Origin: Coriobacteriia bacterium
GTDB taxonomy: Bacteria > Actinomycetota > Coriobacteriia > Anaerosomatales > PHET01
Reading direction: 5' to 3'
Assembly (NCBI GenBank): GCA_034370385.1
Contig: JAXMKZ010000005.1
Span: 1-64,000, forward strand
DNA length: 64,000 bases
Positions 1 to 7,675 of this stretch are shown here, in pieces; position 1 is the first letter of the stretch, and each line of letters starts with the position of its first letter. The position numbers and the translations under genes are program-made. The notes under the pieces were generated by a model. The model was not told the origin of the DNA. It ran no database searches and saw nothing but the letters and a program-made list of their open reading frames with translations.

Positions 1-34
1 GCCACGTCAGGCGGTCCATCTTGTCCTTGGTCAC
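1..34 (-). CDS. Start of an unidentified gene leaving the window
   Basis: A strong ribosome binding site (AAGGAGGAG) on the minus strand is followed by GTG at 32-34 and eleven open codons (VTKDKMDRLTW) to the left edge. Only the start is visible, so no function can be given. It lies just downstream of the restriction-enzyme remnant. Confidence 0.35.
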   Translation of the reverse strand, partial: MTKDKMDRLTW

Positions 35-66
35 TGTCTCCTCCTTGGTTCGGGTCTTGGTCGACC

Positions 67-705
67 TCAAGGATGGAGCAGTGGCCGCCTGTTTGTCAGG
101 CGACCCTCGGGAACTCGTACACCACTACCGGGGACGTTAGCGGTGTACGGGACAACGAAATCCGGGCGGAACCCTCGCTGCTGAAGGGCTCGTCTAGCAA
201 CGGGGGGATCGTAGGTCTCGTTCTTCACGAGCAGACTGGGGGCCACCTGAGCCACCTCTGCTTCCGAGGCGCCGGAGAAGTAGAGGCGAATCCGCGACTC
301 GAGTCTCGCGCGGTCGATGTCGACAAGTGCGTCGTCGCGCGCAGTAATGACACCGGAATACAGGGTTGGCATCAGTTCGGGTAGCCGCGGCCATGAGAAG
401 TACTCCGCGTTAGCGGTCTGCGGCAACAGCGTCAGCCCTAGATCCACCGAGGGCTCGAGCGTCTGGTATTCAGGTCCGGGGGCTTCGGCCGCGTCATCGA
501 GATTCCGCAGTTTGTCGATGCCCCAGAAGTCACGGTACTGAACGACTGCTTCGCTGTCATGGGGCGCGCCCCGCCTAGTCAGAAGCGAGATAGCTGTACC
601 GACTTGGATGCCTTCGCGGTTCTTAGGCGTTGAGAAGATGCTCGGATCGGGAGCCCCCTCCGGAGTGACCTTACCGGGAGCTGGGCTGGTGCTGCCAGCG
701 TCGGA
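67..705 (-). pseudogene. Remnant of a type ISP restriction-modification enzyme
   Basis: The minus-strand frame is open from 705 to 67 without a convincing start or ribosome binding site. Its product carries blocks that I recognise from the C-terminal half of type ISP (LlaBIII-like) restriction-methyltransferases: a DPSIF...IQVGTAISLL block, then YRDFWGIDKLRNL, then LMPTLYSGVITARDDALVDID, and RGFRPDFVVPYT near the end. In the intact family the last block continues into a conserved YRPFD...WLY segment, which is missing here. Full enzymes exceed 1,000 residues, so helicase and methyltransferase domains are gone. Family assignment rests on motif memory, not a search. It is probably a dead relic. 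Confidence 0.55.
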
Positions 706-831
706 CTATTCGCTCGACCTCCTGCGCAGCTGCTTCAGCTTCCACGCCATGCGCGGACTCGCGATGGCGGCGTCCAAAGCCTCGGACGAATGCACCAAGA
801 GCAGCTCCGGGCGGTAGATGTTCTCCTGGGA
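706..831 (-). other. Short coding-like relic of unknown origin
   Basis: The same minus-strand frame upstream of the restriction remnant is open for about 40 codons and ends at a TAG (706-708). It reads ENIYRPELLLVHSSEALD and ends KLKQLRRRSSE. It has no start codon and no recognisable family; it may be another piece of a decayed gene. From 832 to 1018 I see only the likely promoter region of the next gene. Confidence 0.2.
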
Positions 832-1018
832 TACGAGCCAGCTTCAGGGCATCTGAGGCCCATCTCGAGGCGTCAGCCCTTCCGCGCGATGCTCAATCTC
901 ACGAACTGAGAGTAGGCCCCCGAATCCTTGCGCGCTCCGTTCGCACACGGTGGTTTCCCCTCGTAGCAGGTCAGGGTATGTTCACCGTGTTCGACATCTC
1001 TCATGGGGGGAGATCATC

Positions 1019-2059
1019 ATGAATCCTGAGTCCGAAATTCCCGTTCCCGAGCAACCTCTCCAAACTCCGCCTCAGTACCAGCAGCCCCTGCCCGCGCCCG
1101 CCAAGAAGCGTCCCGTCGGTCTCATCATCGGAATCGTGGTCGCGCTCGTGCTGCTCCTGGTCGGCGCAGGAATCGCGGTGGCGGTGGCCCGAAATGGCCT
1201 CGCCGCCCGCAGCTCCGCAGGCGAAGCAATCAAAGCCGCCGAGAAGACCTGGGACGAAGCCCAGATCGCCGTCGAGCCTGGCAGCCGAGAGGCCGACGAG
1301 AGCGAGCAGTCGAAAGCCGCCCTGTCGGAGGCCAAATCGCTCTACCGTACCGGCTTCTTCGTTCTGGCGTCGAAGTATGAGGCCGCCCAATCCGAAGCCC
1401 AACGTGCCGAGAAGTTGGCGCTCGCCATCTCGAACCGAGTGGCAGAGCTGACTGCCGAAGCCGAGAAGTCGAGCGGGAGCGAGGCCATCTCGCTGTACTT
1501 CGACATCCGCGAGCGCTACCCGCGCACTCCGGCGGGCGCCGAAGCGATCGACAAAGCGGCTGATGTGCTGGTCAACGGCTCTTTCAGCTCAGACCGAAAC
1601 TGCCTAGACCGTGTGAGCACGTTCATGACCGGATGCCCGGATCAGGTCCCTGAATCGGTGAAGTCACTAGCCAAGACACGCGTGAAATCCGCTGCGAGCA
1701 CCTCGTTGAACAGGCAGAACTCCCAAGTGAAGGACCATCTCAAGTGGGCCAAGGACATGCGTTCAGGCAAGAGGGTCAGCATGGCGCTGGTGCTCACCAG
1801 TGGAGCTTCCGCCTCCGATCTCGATGCCATCATCAAGCGCCTCGAGAGCGTCGAGTGCTCCGAGTATCGGACTGCATTGAACCACCTCCGAGCTGCGGCC
1901 AAAACCGACGAGAAGGTACGCAAGGCGGCCTCGTCCCCTTTCCGGAGATCGGGTGGCGTGAGCTACTTCAACAGCTCGCAGATCTCGAAGATCGAGAAGC
2001 TCTCCAAGGAGATGCAGTCAACACTGAAGAAGGCGAAGACGGCGCTGGACAAGACCTGA
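1019..2059 (+). CDS. Membrane-anchored helical protein with proline-rich N-terminus
   Basis: 346 residues. The ATG at 1019 follows a GGGGGGAG ribosome binding site, so I prefer it to the upstream GTG at 950. A short proline/glutamine-rich cytoplasmic segment (residues 1-35) precedes one membrane helix (about 36-58, PVGLIIGIVVALVLLLVGAG), after which the chain is an outside, charged, alanine-rich helical region to the C-terminus. Proline-rich tail plus single helix is common in actinobacterial envelope proteins. I do not recognise a catalytic domain. It stands alone between a relic and a convergent ATPase gene. Confidence 0.7.
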   Translation: MNPESEIPVPEQPLQTPPQYQQPLPAPAKKRPVGLIIGIVVALVLLLVGAGIAVAVARNGLAARSSAGEAIKAAEKTWDEAQIAVEPGSREADESEQSKAALSEAKSLYRTGFFVLASKYEAAQSEAQRAEKLALAISNRVAELTAEAEKSSGSEAISLYFDIRERYPRTPAGAEAIDKAADVLVNGSFSSDRNCLDRVSTFMTGCPDQVPESVKSLAKTRVKSAASTSLNRQNSQVKDHLKWAKDMRSGKRVSMALVLTSGASASDLDAIIKRLESVECSEYRTALNHLRAAAKTDEKVRKAASSPFRRSGGVSYFNSSQISKIEKLSKEMQSTLKKAKTALDKT

Positions 2060-2194
2060 TCCAGGGCTCTGTCGCCTTCAGATCGGGTCTTCCTGCGGCG
2101 CGAAGCCGATCGGGTTACGTGGTGGTGCGGGAACCATCATCAACTGGCGGATCGCGTCGAAAATCACACTGAACTGCGCCGCAGGAGTCGGCAC

Positions 2195-3574
2195 CTAGAG
2201 ACCGAAGATGTCCGCCGCAGTTATGGCGACGACGCCCTCCGGCACTCGCCTCAGGTGATCACGCGCGCACACGGCGTAAGCCCTGTTCGCTGCGGCGTTG
2301 GGAACGGCGTCCGCTTTGCGGGCCAGCCCGCCCAGAAGGGTCACGGCATCTGCTTCCCGGGCCCACTTCGCTTCGCCGAACAGTGTCGGGATACGGGACC
2401 TCCCCACGAGCCCAACGGCATCGATCTCGACCGAACTCGACTCATTCCACCAGGGGCCGAGCGCGCTGACCTCAGGCAGCTCGTCTCCCCTCCCGACCAT
2501 GCGGACGAGGTGATGCCTGAACGCCTCCTCCCACGGCGTCCCCATGGCGTCATCAATCGCGGACTCGAGCAGTGCGGCGACCGGGCCTCCTAGGCCGCGT
2601 TCTATCTGCGAGCGATAGCGCTCAACATACCCCAGCCAAAACGCGAGGAAGTTGTCGGCGATGCGGTAGGTCTTGCGCCGGGTTCGCTGCGGAGACTCCG
2701 TAACCGGCACCAGCTGTTCCACCAGCCTGAGTTCGATGAGACGCTCAAGCAGCCGAGAAGGCTCAACTCCAACAGCATCCTTGATCTGGTTGTGCTTGGT
2801 GCGCTTGGCCGCGATAGCGTGCAGAGCGATGCCGGACAGACCCGTCAGATCGGCCTCGGTCGCGAGCACCAACTGACCTTCATTGAGCAGCGGTGCCGCC
2901 GGTGTGCAGAAGAGCTGCTCGATGTTGTCGCGAATCGAGGCGCCTTGGTCCCACCATTGCAGGTACAGCGGGATACCACCCACGATGCCCCATACGACGG
3001 CCCGATCCGAAGGACCCAGATCCGGCAGCATGAGCGCAGCTTCGTGCGGCTCGAACGGATGCACCTGCAGCGACAAGCCGAAGCGTCCGTACAGCGGAGC
3101 GCGTTCTTGCTGCACCGCCTCCATCGTCCTGACCGCTGAGCCGCACAGCAGGATTCTCAGCTGCGTGGCACCCGCCGCCCGATCGAGCAGGGCTCGCAAA
3201 ACGCCCTCCAACTCCGGCGAGTTCGACTTGAGCTCGGGAAACTCATCGAACACAAGCAGCAGCGGCTCAGACGCTGCTGCGACTGCGAGGAACTCCAGCG
3301 CGTCATCCCATGTCGTGAACGGACGTGCCTCGAGGTCTCTTATCCCCGGTACCTGGGCCGCCGCGACCGACTGGGACAGAAGTGACAGCTCATCGGTGAC
3401 CGGCCGTCCCGCTCCCGTGTGAAACACGACACGCTTGTCTGCCGAGAAGCGCTGGAGCAGCATCGTCTTGCCCACTCGGCGCCGACCCCACACTATCGCC
3501 AGCGAAGAGGCGTCGCCGGAGTACCAGCGCTCCAGCCGATGCAGTTCGTTGACTCTGTTGACGAAAGTAGGCAC
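2195..3574 (-). CDS. AAA-type ATPase with C-terminal nuclease-like domain (DUF234 type)
   Basis: 459 residues from GTG 3574, chosen because the family begins just ahead of a [12 protein letters not shown] motif; the longer frame to 3697 adds an unlikely tail. Walker A is GRRRVGKT (about 30-37), and a Walker B-like [11 protein letters not shown] lies near 113-123. A winged-helix-like middle follows and the end (VEIDAVGLV...FGEAKWARE) has the spacing of a PD-(D/E)XK nuclease core, as in archaeal-type ATPase/DUF234 proteins. Known members are poorly characterised; a role in DNA handling or a mobile or defence context is inference. It neighbours two defence-type relics. Confidence 0.8.
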   Translation of the reverse strand: MPTFVNRVNELHRLERWYSGDASSLAIVWGRRRVGKTMLLQRFSADKRVVFHTGAGRPVTDELSLLSQSVAAAQVPGIRDLEARPFTTWDDALEFLAVAAASEPLLLVFDEFPELKSNSPELEGVLRALLDRAAGATQLRILLCGSAVRTMEAVQQERAPLYGRFGLSLQVHPFEPHEAALMLPDLGPSDRAVVWGIVGGIPLYLQWWDQGASIRDNIEQLFCTPAAPLLNEGQLVLATEADLTGLSGIALHAIAAKRTKHNQIKDAVGVEPSRLLERLIELRLVEQLVPVTESPQRTRRKTYRIADNFLAFWLGYVERYRSQIERGLGGPVAALLESAIDDAMGTPWEEAFRHHLVRMVGRGDELPEVSALGPWWNESSSVEIDAVGLVGRSRIPTLFGEAKWAREADAVTLLGGLARKADAVPNAAANRAYAVCARDHLRRVPEGVVAITAADIFGL

Positions 3575-3600
3575 CCGCGTATCATACTCACACTTGATGT

Positions 3601-3623
3601 TACTAACAAGCCATGTTAGTAAC
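3601..3623. promoter_or_regulatory. Inverted repeat upstream of the ATPase gene
   Basis: TTACTAAC, 7-bp spacer, GTTAGTAA: a perfect 8-bp-arm inverted repeat beginning 27 bp upstream of the ATPase start on the minus strand. Its position suits an operator. It also covers the end of the RhuM-like relic frame. Confidence 0.4.
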
Positions 3624-3836
3624 GAGCGCCGTAGCCCACTGTCGAAACTGCATGCCGCGAGCTGAGCGGACGCGATACCCGACAGCAAGGATGGCATCGA
3701 AGCTGTAGTGCTCGATGGATCGGCTGACCGAGCGTGACCCCTCGGTTCGAACTGTCCGGAACTTCCGGACAGTTGCGTTTGAGTCGTGCTCGCCCTCGCC
3801 GCACACGTTCAACAGATGCTCGCTCACGGTCTTAAC
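3603..3836 (-). pseudogene. Fragment of a RhuM-family gene
   Basis: The minus-strand frame contains a run typical of the RhuM (virulence protein) family: [18 protein letters not shown], then a T-V-R-K-F-R segment, [19 protein letters not shown], and [19 protein letters not shown]. In intact genes this is a DNA-binding-like N-terminal region followed by roughly 200 further residues; here the frame stops 11 residues later and the upstream part is unrelated. I therefore read it as a truncated relic. RhuM genes are common near restriction systems, which fits the restriction remnant 3 kb away. Confidence 0.6.
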
Positions 3837-3974
3837 CGAGCTTGCGGCGCTCAGACTGCGGTGGCGCCTCGATTCGATTTCCCCGGCAGCTGAGTGCTTG
3901 GTCTCAATCGCATGCTGGCCCGTGCCCCGAACGGGAATAGCCTCACGAGACGCCCATTCGCGAGGAGGAACACC

Positions 3975-4352
3975 GTGGCTGACTTCATCGAACTCACGAG
4001 CACCGACGGCTTCGAGTCGGGCACCATGCACGAGGTCGAAGCCGAGGGCCACCACCTGCTGGTGTCTCGGGTCGGCGACGACTACTACGTCACCGATGCC
4101 CGCTGCCCACACCTCGGCGGACATCTCGCAAAGAACGCGCTCGAGGGCACCGTCGTCACCTGTCCGCTCCACCACTCGCAGTTCGACGTCGCTGATGGAA
4201 GCTGCCTGCGTTGGACCGACTGGAAGGGCGCGGTTCTCACGATCGCCGAACTCGCTCGCCATCCCCGCCCCCTGCGCGCCTATGAGAGCAAGGTCGAGGA
4301 CGGCACGATCTTCGTCGGGCCACAGAAGCCGCCAGGCCGCGTGCCGGAGTAG
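3975..4352 (+). CDS. Small Rieske [2Fe-2S] ferredoxin
   Basis: 125 residues from GTG 3975, which follows AGGAGG by six bases. The two Rieske cluster motifs are intact: C44-P-H46 within CPHLGGH and C63-P-L-H66 within CPLHHSQFD, binding a [2Fe-2S] cluster through two Cys and two His. The protein is a single Rieske domain with no membrane anchor or catalytic partner, so it is probably a soluble electron carrier for an oxidoreductase encoded elsewhere. Its 3' end is partly duplicated near 5355-5411. Confidence 0.9.
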   Translation: MADFIELTSTDGFESGTMHEVEAEGHHLLVSRVGDDYYVTDARCPHLGGHLAKNALEGTVVTCPLHHSQFDVADGSCLRWTDWKGAVLTIAELARHPRPLRAYESKVEDGTIFVGPQKPPGRVPE

Positions 4353-4364
4353 ACCCGGACGCGC
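4329..4364 (+). repeat. 36-bp direct repeat, copy 1 (Rieske 3' end)
   Basis: This 36-bp stretch, beginning CCGCCAGGCCGCGTGCC and spanning the Rieske stop codon, recurs exactly at 5376-5411. The preceding block 4236-4254 recurs with one mismatch at 5356-5374; about 75 bases between the blocks are missing from the second copy. Confidence 0.9.
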
Positions 4365-4391
4365 GCGGAATCGTGATCGGGGCCTTTCGAG

Positions 4392-4435
4392 GCGATCGCG
4401 ACACTATCGATTACTCATGCGCAGCGGTTGCAGCT
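4392..4435 (+). repeat. Second element of the flanking duplication, copy 1
   Basis: About 44 bp, beginning GCGATCGCGACACTATCGAT, that recurs imperfectly at 5312-5357. Together with the 36-bp repeat it flanks the nucleotidyltransferase gene on both sides in direct orientation. Confidence 0.8.
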
Positions 4436-4513
4436 GTCGTAGCGAACGGCCATCGAAGGCGGGAGTCGATGGTGGGCGATGCTATTCACATCAAACCTAA
4501 TGACATTCACTAT

Positions 4514-4542
4514 TTGACTTGGAATAACCTAAGGTTTACTTT
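4514..4542 (+). promoter_or_regulatory. Promoter of the MNT gene, probably leaderless
   Basis: TTGACT (4514-4519) and TACTTT (4537-4542) are separated by 17 bp. Transcription would start near 4549, the A of the ATG, giving a leaderless mRNA. A small palindrome, AACCTAAGGTT (4526-4536), lies between the boxes and could be an operator for the gene's own helix-turn-helix domain. Confidence 0.5.
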
Positions 4543-4548
4543 GAATAC

Positions 4549-5232
4549 ATGAGACCCACGCACACGATAGAGACACTCTTGGGAAGCCGCAGCAAGTTGT
4601 CGGTCCTTAGAGTGCTGCACGGCGTCGCCGTCCCGCTCAACGCCTCGCAGCTCGCCCGTCGAACCGGGCTCAGCTGGACCGCCGTCTCGACCGTGCTGGA
4701 CGAACTTGCTGGGATGGGCGTGATCAACAGCAGCTCCGCTGGCCGCGCAAACATCCACTCTCTCAACCGTGAGAACGTCTATGTCACCGACCTCATCGAT
4801 CCGCTCTTTGCCGCCGAGGAGCGAATCCCCGACAGAATGCTTGCCGACCTCACCGGGACGTTCGAGTCACAGGCAGTGGCAATGGTGATCTTCGGCAGCT
4901 ACGCGCGCGGCGAACAGGTTTCTGAAAGCGACATCGATGTAGTCATCGTGGCCGCTGACACCAAGGCGAAAGACCTCGCTGAGGAGACGGTGGACGGCTA
5001 CCAGGCGCACTTCTTGTCAAGATATGGCGCGCCGCTTTCCGCAATCGTGTATGACGCAAGGGAGGCCTCGGCGCTCCCAAAGACGGCGCCATCATTCGCC
5101 GCCCAGCTTGTTGACGATGCGCTCGTCGTGTTCGGCCCGAATCCTCGCGACTGGAGTGACCTGTGGCAAGGTGAACGACGCTGCGAACGTGCCTCGCGGC
5201 GAGGCGCGGACGGCACTCGCTTGACGACGTAG
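4549..5232 (+). CDS. Winged-helix/nucleotidyltransferase (MNT-type antitoxin)
   Basis: 227 residues. Residues 10-75 form a MarR-like winged helix (LNASQLARRTGLSWTAVSTV). A minimal nucleotidyltransferase domain follows, with the GSX10DXD active-site motif G116-S117...D128-I-D130. MNT proteins pair with HEPN toxins and inactivate them, in the studied case by adding AMP to the toxin. No HEPN gene follows. Instead the reading frame ends in a low-quality tail and is followed by a relic, so the partner may have been lost. Duplicated sequence on both sides suggests insertion or rearrangement. Confidence 0.75.
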   Translation: MRPTHTIETLLGSRSKLSVLRVLHGVAVPLNASQLARRTGLSWTAVSTVLDELAGMGVINSSSAGRANIHSLNRENVYVTDLIDPLFAAEERIPDRMLADLTGTFESQAVAMVIFGSYARGEQVSESDIDVVIVAADTKAKDLAEETVDGYQAHFLSRYGAPLSAIVYDAREASALPKTAPSFAAQLVDDALVVFGPNPRDWSDLWQGERRCERASRRGADGTRLTT

Positions 5233-5235
5233 CGC

Positions 5236-5357
5236 ATGCACGCGCTCGATAGCTGGTCCGCATCTCGGATATCCGAGTTCTCGCACAAAGAGCCGGCTTG
5301 GAGCGAGACGAGCGATTGCGACACCATCGACTACTCATTTGCACAGCGGTTACAGCT
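5236..5357 (+). pseudogene. Short relic, possibly the end of a Panacea/SocA-like gene
   Basis: The frame after the MNT gene reads RISEFSHKEPAWSETSDCD then TIDYSFAQRL, which resembles the C-terminal part of DUF4065/Panacea antitoxin-type proteins (SH..PAW followed by an I-D/P-Y motif). It then runs into the truncated copy of the Rieske 3' end. There is no start or ribosome binding site. The family suggestion is weak. Confidence 0.3.
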
Positions 5358-5375
5358 CACGATCGCCGAGCTCGA

Positions 5376-5411
5376 CCGCCAGGCCGCGTGCCGGAGTAGA
5401 CCCGGACGCGC
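5376..5411 (+). repeat. 36-bp direct repeat, copy 2
   Basis: Exact copy of 4329-4364, here in non-coding context. The imperfect second element lies directly upstream (5312-5357), so the order of the two elements is swapped relative to the first copy. Confidence 0.9.
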
Positions 5412-5512
5412 TGTCTACGACGTCGCGACCGCGCGGATCGTGTCCTCCGAGCAATTGCGCTCGCCAGCGTTAGTCGTTATCATGTGATTACGCTTACGAA
5501 TAGGGAGGGGAC

Positions 5513-5884
5513 GTGGTTGAACGTGACCAAGTCGCCTTGTTCTTGCGGCTTCTCCGAGATTGCGCTGCCTGCCAGTTCCGCTTCGAGAGGCGCCCCGAGA
5601 ACATGGCGACGCTTGCTCGGTTGGGTCTCACCGTTCGCGATGCCAAGCAGCGCATTCTGGCACTGACGCCGGCGGACTATGTGTCTGGACCGACCCCTCG
5701 ATCCGAGGGCTCATCCCAGGAGGCCTGGGTGTTCGGAATCACCGTGAACGGGGCGCTCGTATATGTGAAGGTCAGCGTCCGCACCGAGCCCGCACGCTGC
5801 CTATGTGTCTCGTTCCATGACGCGCAGCATCCGTTGCACCTGCCCTACCGCGATGCCAGACCAAAGGAGGACGACAAGCCGTGA
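5513..5884 (+). CDS. MqsR-like toxin
   Basis: 123 residues from GTG 5513 behind AGGGAGGGG. The core pattern (LTVRDAKQRILALTPADYVSG, then VFGITVNGALVYVKVSV and LCVSFHDA) matches MqsR-family RNase toxins, which end in a beta-sheet carrying a Y-x-K and an SFH/SFK segment. The next gene overlaps by four bases (GTGA) and encodes an MqsA-type protein, so this is a toxin-first operon as in mqsRA. At 123 residues it is longer than E. coli MqsR (98). Activity is inferred from family and context. Confidence 0.7.
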   Translation: MVERDQVALFLRLLRDCAACQFRFERRPENMATLARLGLTVRDAKQRILALTPADYVSGPTPRSEGSSQEAWVFGITVNGALVYVKVSVRTEPARCLCVSFHDAQHPLHLPYRDARPKEDDKP

Positions 5885-6735
5885 CGCACCTTGAATGCTT
5901 CGAGTGCGGCGCTACCGTCGAGCCGCGAATCGATGAACGCAACGAGATTCTCCCTGTGCGCGGAGAAGATACCGAGGTGCTCGCCAAGGTCGCAGTCTGC
6001 CCGAAGTGCGGCGCTGACATGTCAGTCGAGGAGTTGGACGACGCCACGCTGATCGCAGCGTTCAACATCTACCGCGAGCGACACGGGCTCATGAGCCCCG
6101 ACGAGATGCGCGAGCTGCGCGGCCGATACGGTCTGGGCGTGAAGCCGTTCGCGCTCCTGCTCGGATGGGGCGAGATCACGCTACACCGATACGAATCGGG
6201 CTCGCTCCAGGATGCGGCACACGAGGCGACGCTGCGCCTGGCTCAGGACCCAGGGAACATCCCCACCCTACTTTCGGCAAACGGTCACAAGCTGACTGCT
6301 CGGCAGCGGGCACGCCTCGAGGTGAGTCTCGCGGACATCGAAGCCGGTACCCTCGTAGCCGAGGCAGATGAATTCCGAGATGCGTTCGTCGTGCGGGAGG
6401 AACCGGGCTCCTACGCGGACTACCATCGCGTCGTGCGTGTCCGAGGAACCGCCCGATATCCGGTCGAGCAGGCGATCGACTCCGTCACTGAAGCCATCCA
6501 TGCTCGCATGGCGGAGCTGGGGCTCACCCGCACCGATCTTGCCGCGCGTCTTGACGTCCCGCCCGCTCGAATCACGAACCTCCTGCGCGGCCGCAGCGAC
6601 TTTGCACTGGCATTGCTCACCGAAGTCGCGGCTGCTCTCGAGTGCGACTTGGTGGTCACCTTCGTGCCAGGCGCGGCAGACACGTCGGCCATTCAGGGGC
6701 AGCCGGGTGACGGACCCGTGAAGAGCTCGCCCTAG
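5881..6735 (+). CDS. MqsA-like antitoxin with an extra C-terminal helix-turn-helix
   Basis: 284 residues. The N-terminus is a zinc-binding YgiT/MqsA domain with C6/C9 and C40/C43, followed by a helix-turn-helix segment (about 78-120, GLGVKPFALLLGWGEITLHRY). Unlike E. coli MqsA (131 residues) it continues for about 150 residues and contains a second Xre-like helix-turn-helix (about 212-258, LGLTRTDLAARLDVPPARIT). It overlaps the toxin gene by GTGA. Likely functions are toxin neutralisation and autorepression; the purpose of the second DNA-binding domain is unknown. Confidence 0.75.
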   Translation: MTHLECFECGATVEPRIDERNEILPVRGEDTEVLAKVAVCPKCGADMSVEELDDATLIAAFNIYRERHGLMSPDEMRELRGRYGLGVKPFALLLGWGEITLHRYESGSLQDAAHEATLRLAQDPGNIPTLLSANGHKLTARQRARLEVSLADIEAGTLVAEADEFRDAFVVREEPGSYADYHRVVRVRGTARYPVEQAIDSVTEAIHARMAELGLTRTDLAARLDVPPARITNLLRGRSDFALALLTEVAAALECDLVVTFVPGAADTSAIQGQPGDGPVKSSP

Positions 6736-6864
6736 ACTCGCGGCAGCGACCGTAGCCATCTCGATCTCGGCGTCGGTCGGCGTCGGTCGGCGCCCGCGGC
6801 CCACGGTGGCAATCGCACCCGGTGTGGTACGAACCCCACAAGGCGGCTCACGAAAGGGCACTTC

Positions 6865-7675
6865 ATGCGGACATGGCCGAAGTGGCTCAAGGTGATCGGC
6901 TGGGTGGTGGGCGGACTGTCGGCCCTCGCTCTGCTGCTCGTGGCCGTCCTCGCAATCAGCGTCGCGGTCGATCGCCGTGGCGGCGACGAGCGGCTCGCCG
7001 AGGTCTCCAACGGCTCCATCCCCGGTCTTGCCGGCCCTGCCGTACCGGCCTACGTCGCCACTCCCGAAGGTGCCGGGCCGCACCCGGTGGTCATCATCGT
7101 CCACGAGTTCTGGGGGCTGAATCCCGACATCGTCAGCAAAGCGGACCTGCTCGCAGCCGGGGGTCGACCCCTCCCGTGTCGGCATCACCGGATTCTGCTT
7201 CGGGGGACGAACCTCACTGCTCTATAGCCTTCACAACCCGACCCTCCAGGCCACGTCCGTGTTCTACGGACAACCCGTGACCGATGCGGCTCGGCTCGGT
7301 ACGCTCACAAGCCCTGTGCTGGGCATCTTCGGCGGTGCTGACCAGTCCATCCCGCTCGAGGACGTGCGTGCGTTCGAGGCGGGACTCAAGACCGCCGGCG
7401 TGGAATCGACGGTGACGGTCTATCCCGACCAGCCTCACGCCTTCGTGAAGAACGCCGAGGGCATCGCGACCGACCCCGTGCAACAGGCGGCCTGGGACCA
7501 GATGGTGGCGTTCTTCTCGGGCACACTCAGAGGAACCGTGGACGCGTCGACGGCGCCCGCATCGCTAGCGCCCGTCACCGACTTCTACGGCTGGGCACCC
7601 ATCATGCGGTTGGGGCTGGGCCATCTGGGACACCCGAGCCCCTGGCAGTCGACGGACGCAGCCGCCCACCACTAG
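6865..7675 (+). pseudogene. Broken dienelactone hydrolase-family gene
   Basis: The first part (6865 onward) encodes an N-terminal membrane or signal helix and the start of a dienelactone hydrolase domain (VVIIVHEFWGLNPDI). After LLAAGG the frame is lost. A second frame resumes with VDPSRVGITGFCFGGRTSLL, which holds the family's G-x-C-x-G nucleophile elbow, and continues through GGADQSIPLE and PDQPHAFV to 7675. Roughly 60 residues between the halves are absent, so there is an internal deletion with frameshift. The stop overlaps the convergent ATPase stop. Confidence 0.8.

Noticed and set aside
3750-3774. A perfect 25-bp palindrome AACTGTCCGGAA-C-TTCCGGACAGTT, at first read as an operator
   Set aside because: It lies inside the RhuM-like coding remnant and is explained by the repeated codons of the T-V-R-K-F-R-T-V-R segment; no promoter is next to it.
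6765-6789. Short tandem repeat CGGCGTCGGT x2.4
   Set aside because: Too short and in GC-rich intergenic DNA; no sign of function.
6865-7675. Dienelactone hydrolase gene as programmed frameshift or selenoprotein
   Set aside because: The two halves lack about 60 middle residues of the family, so a deletion explains the break; no in-frame UGA is involved.
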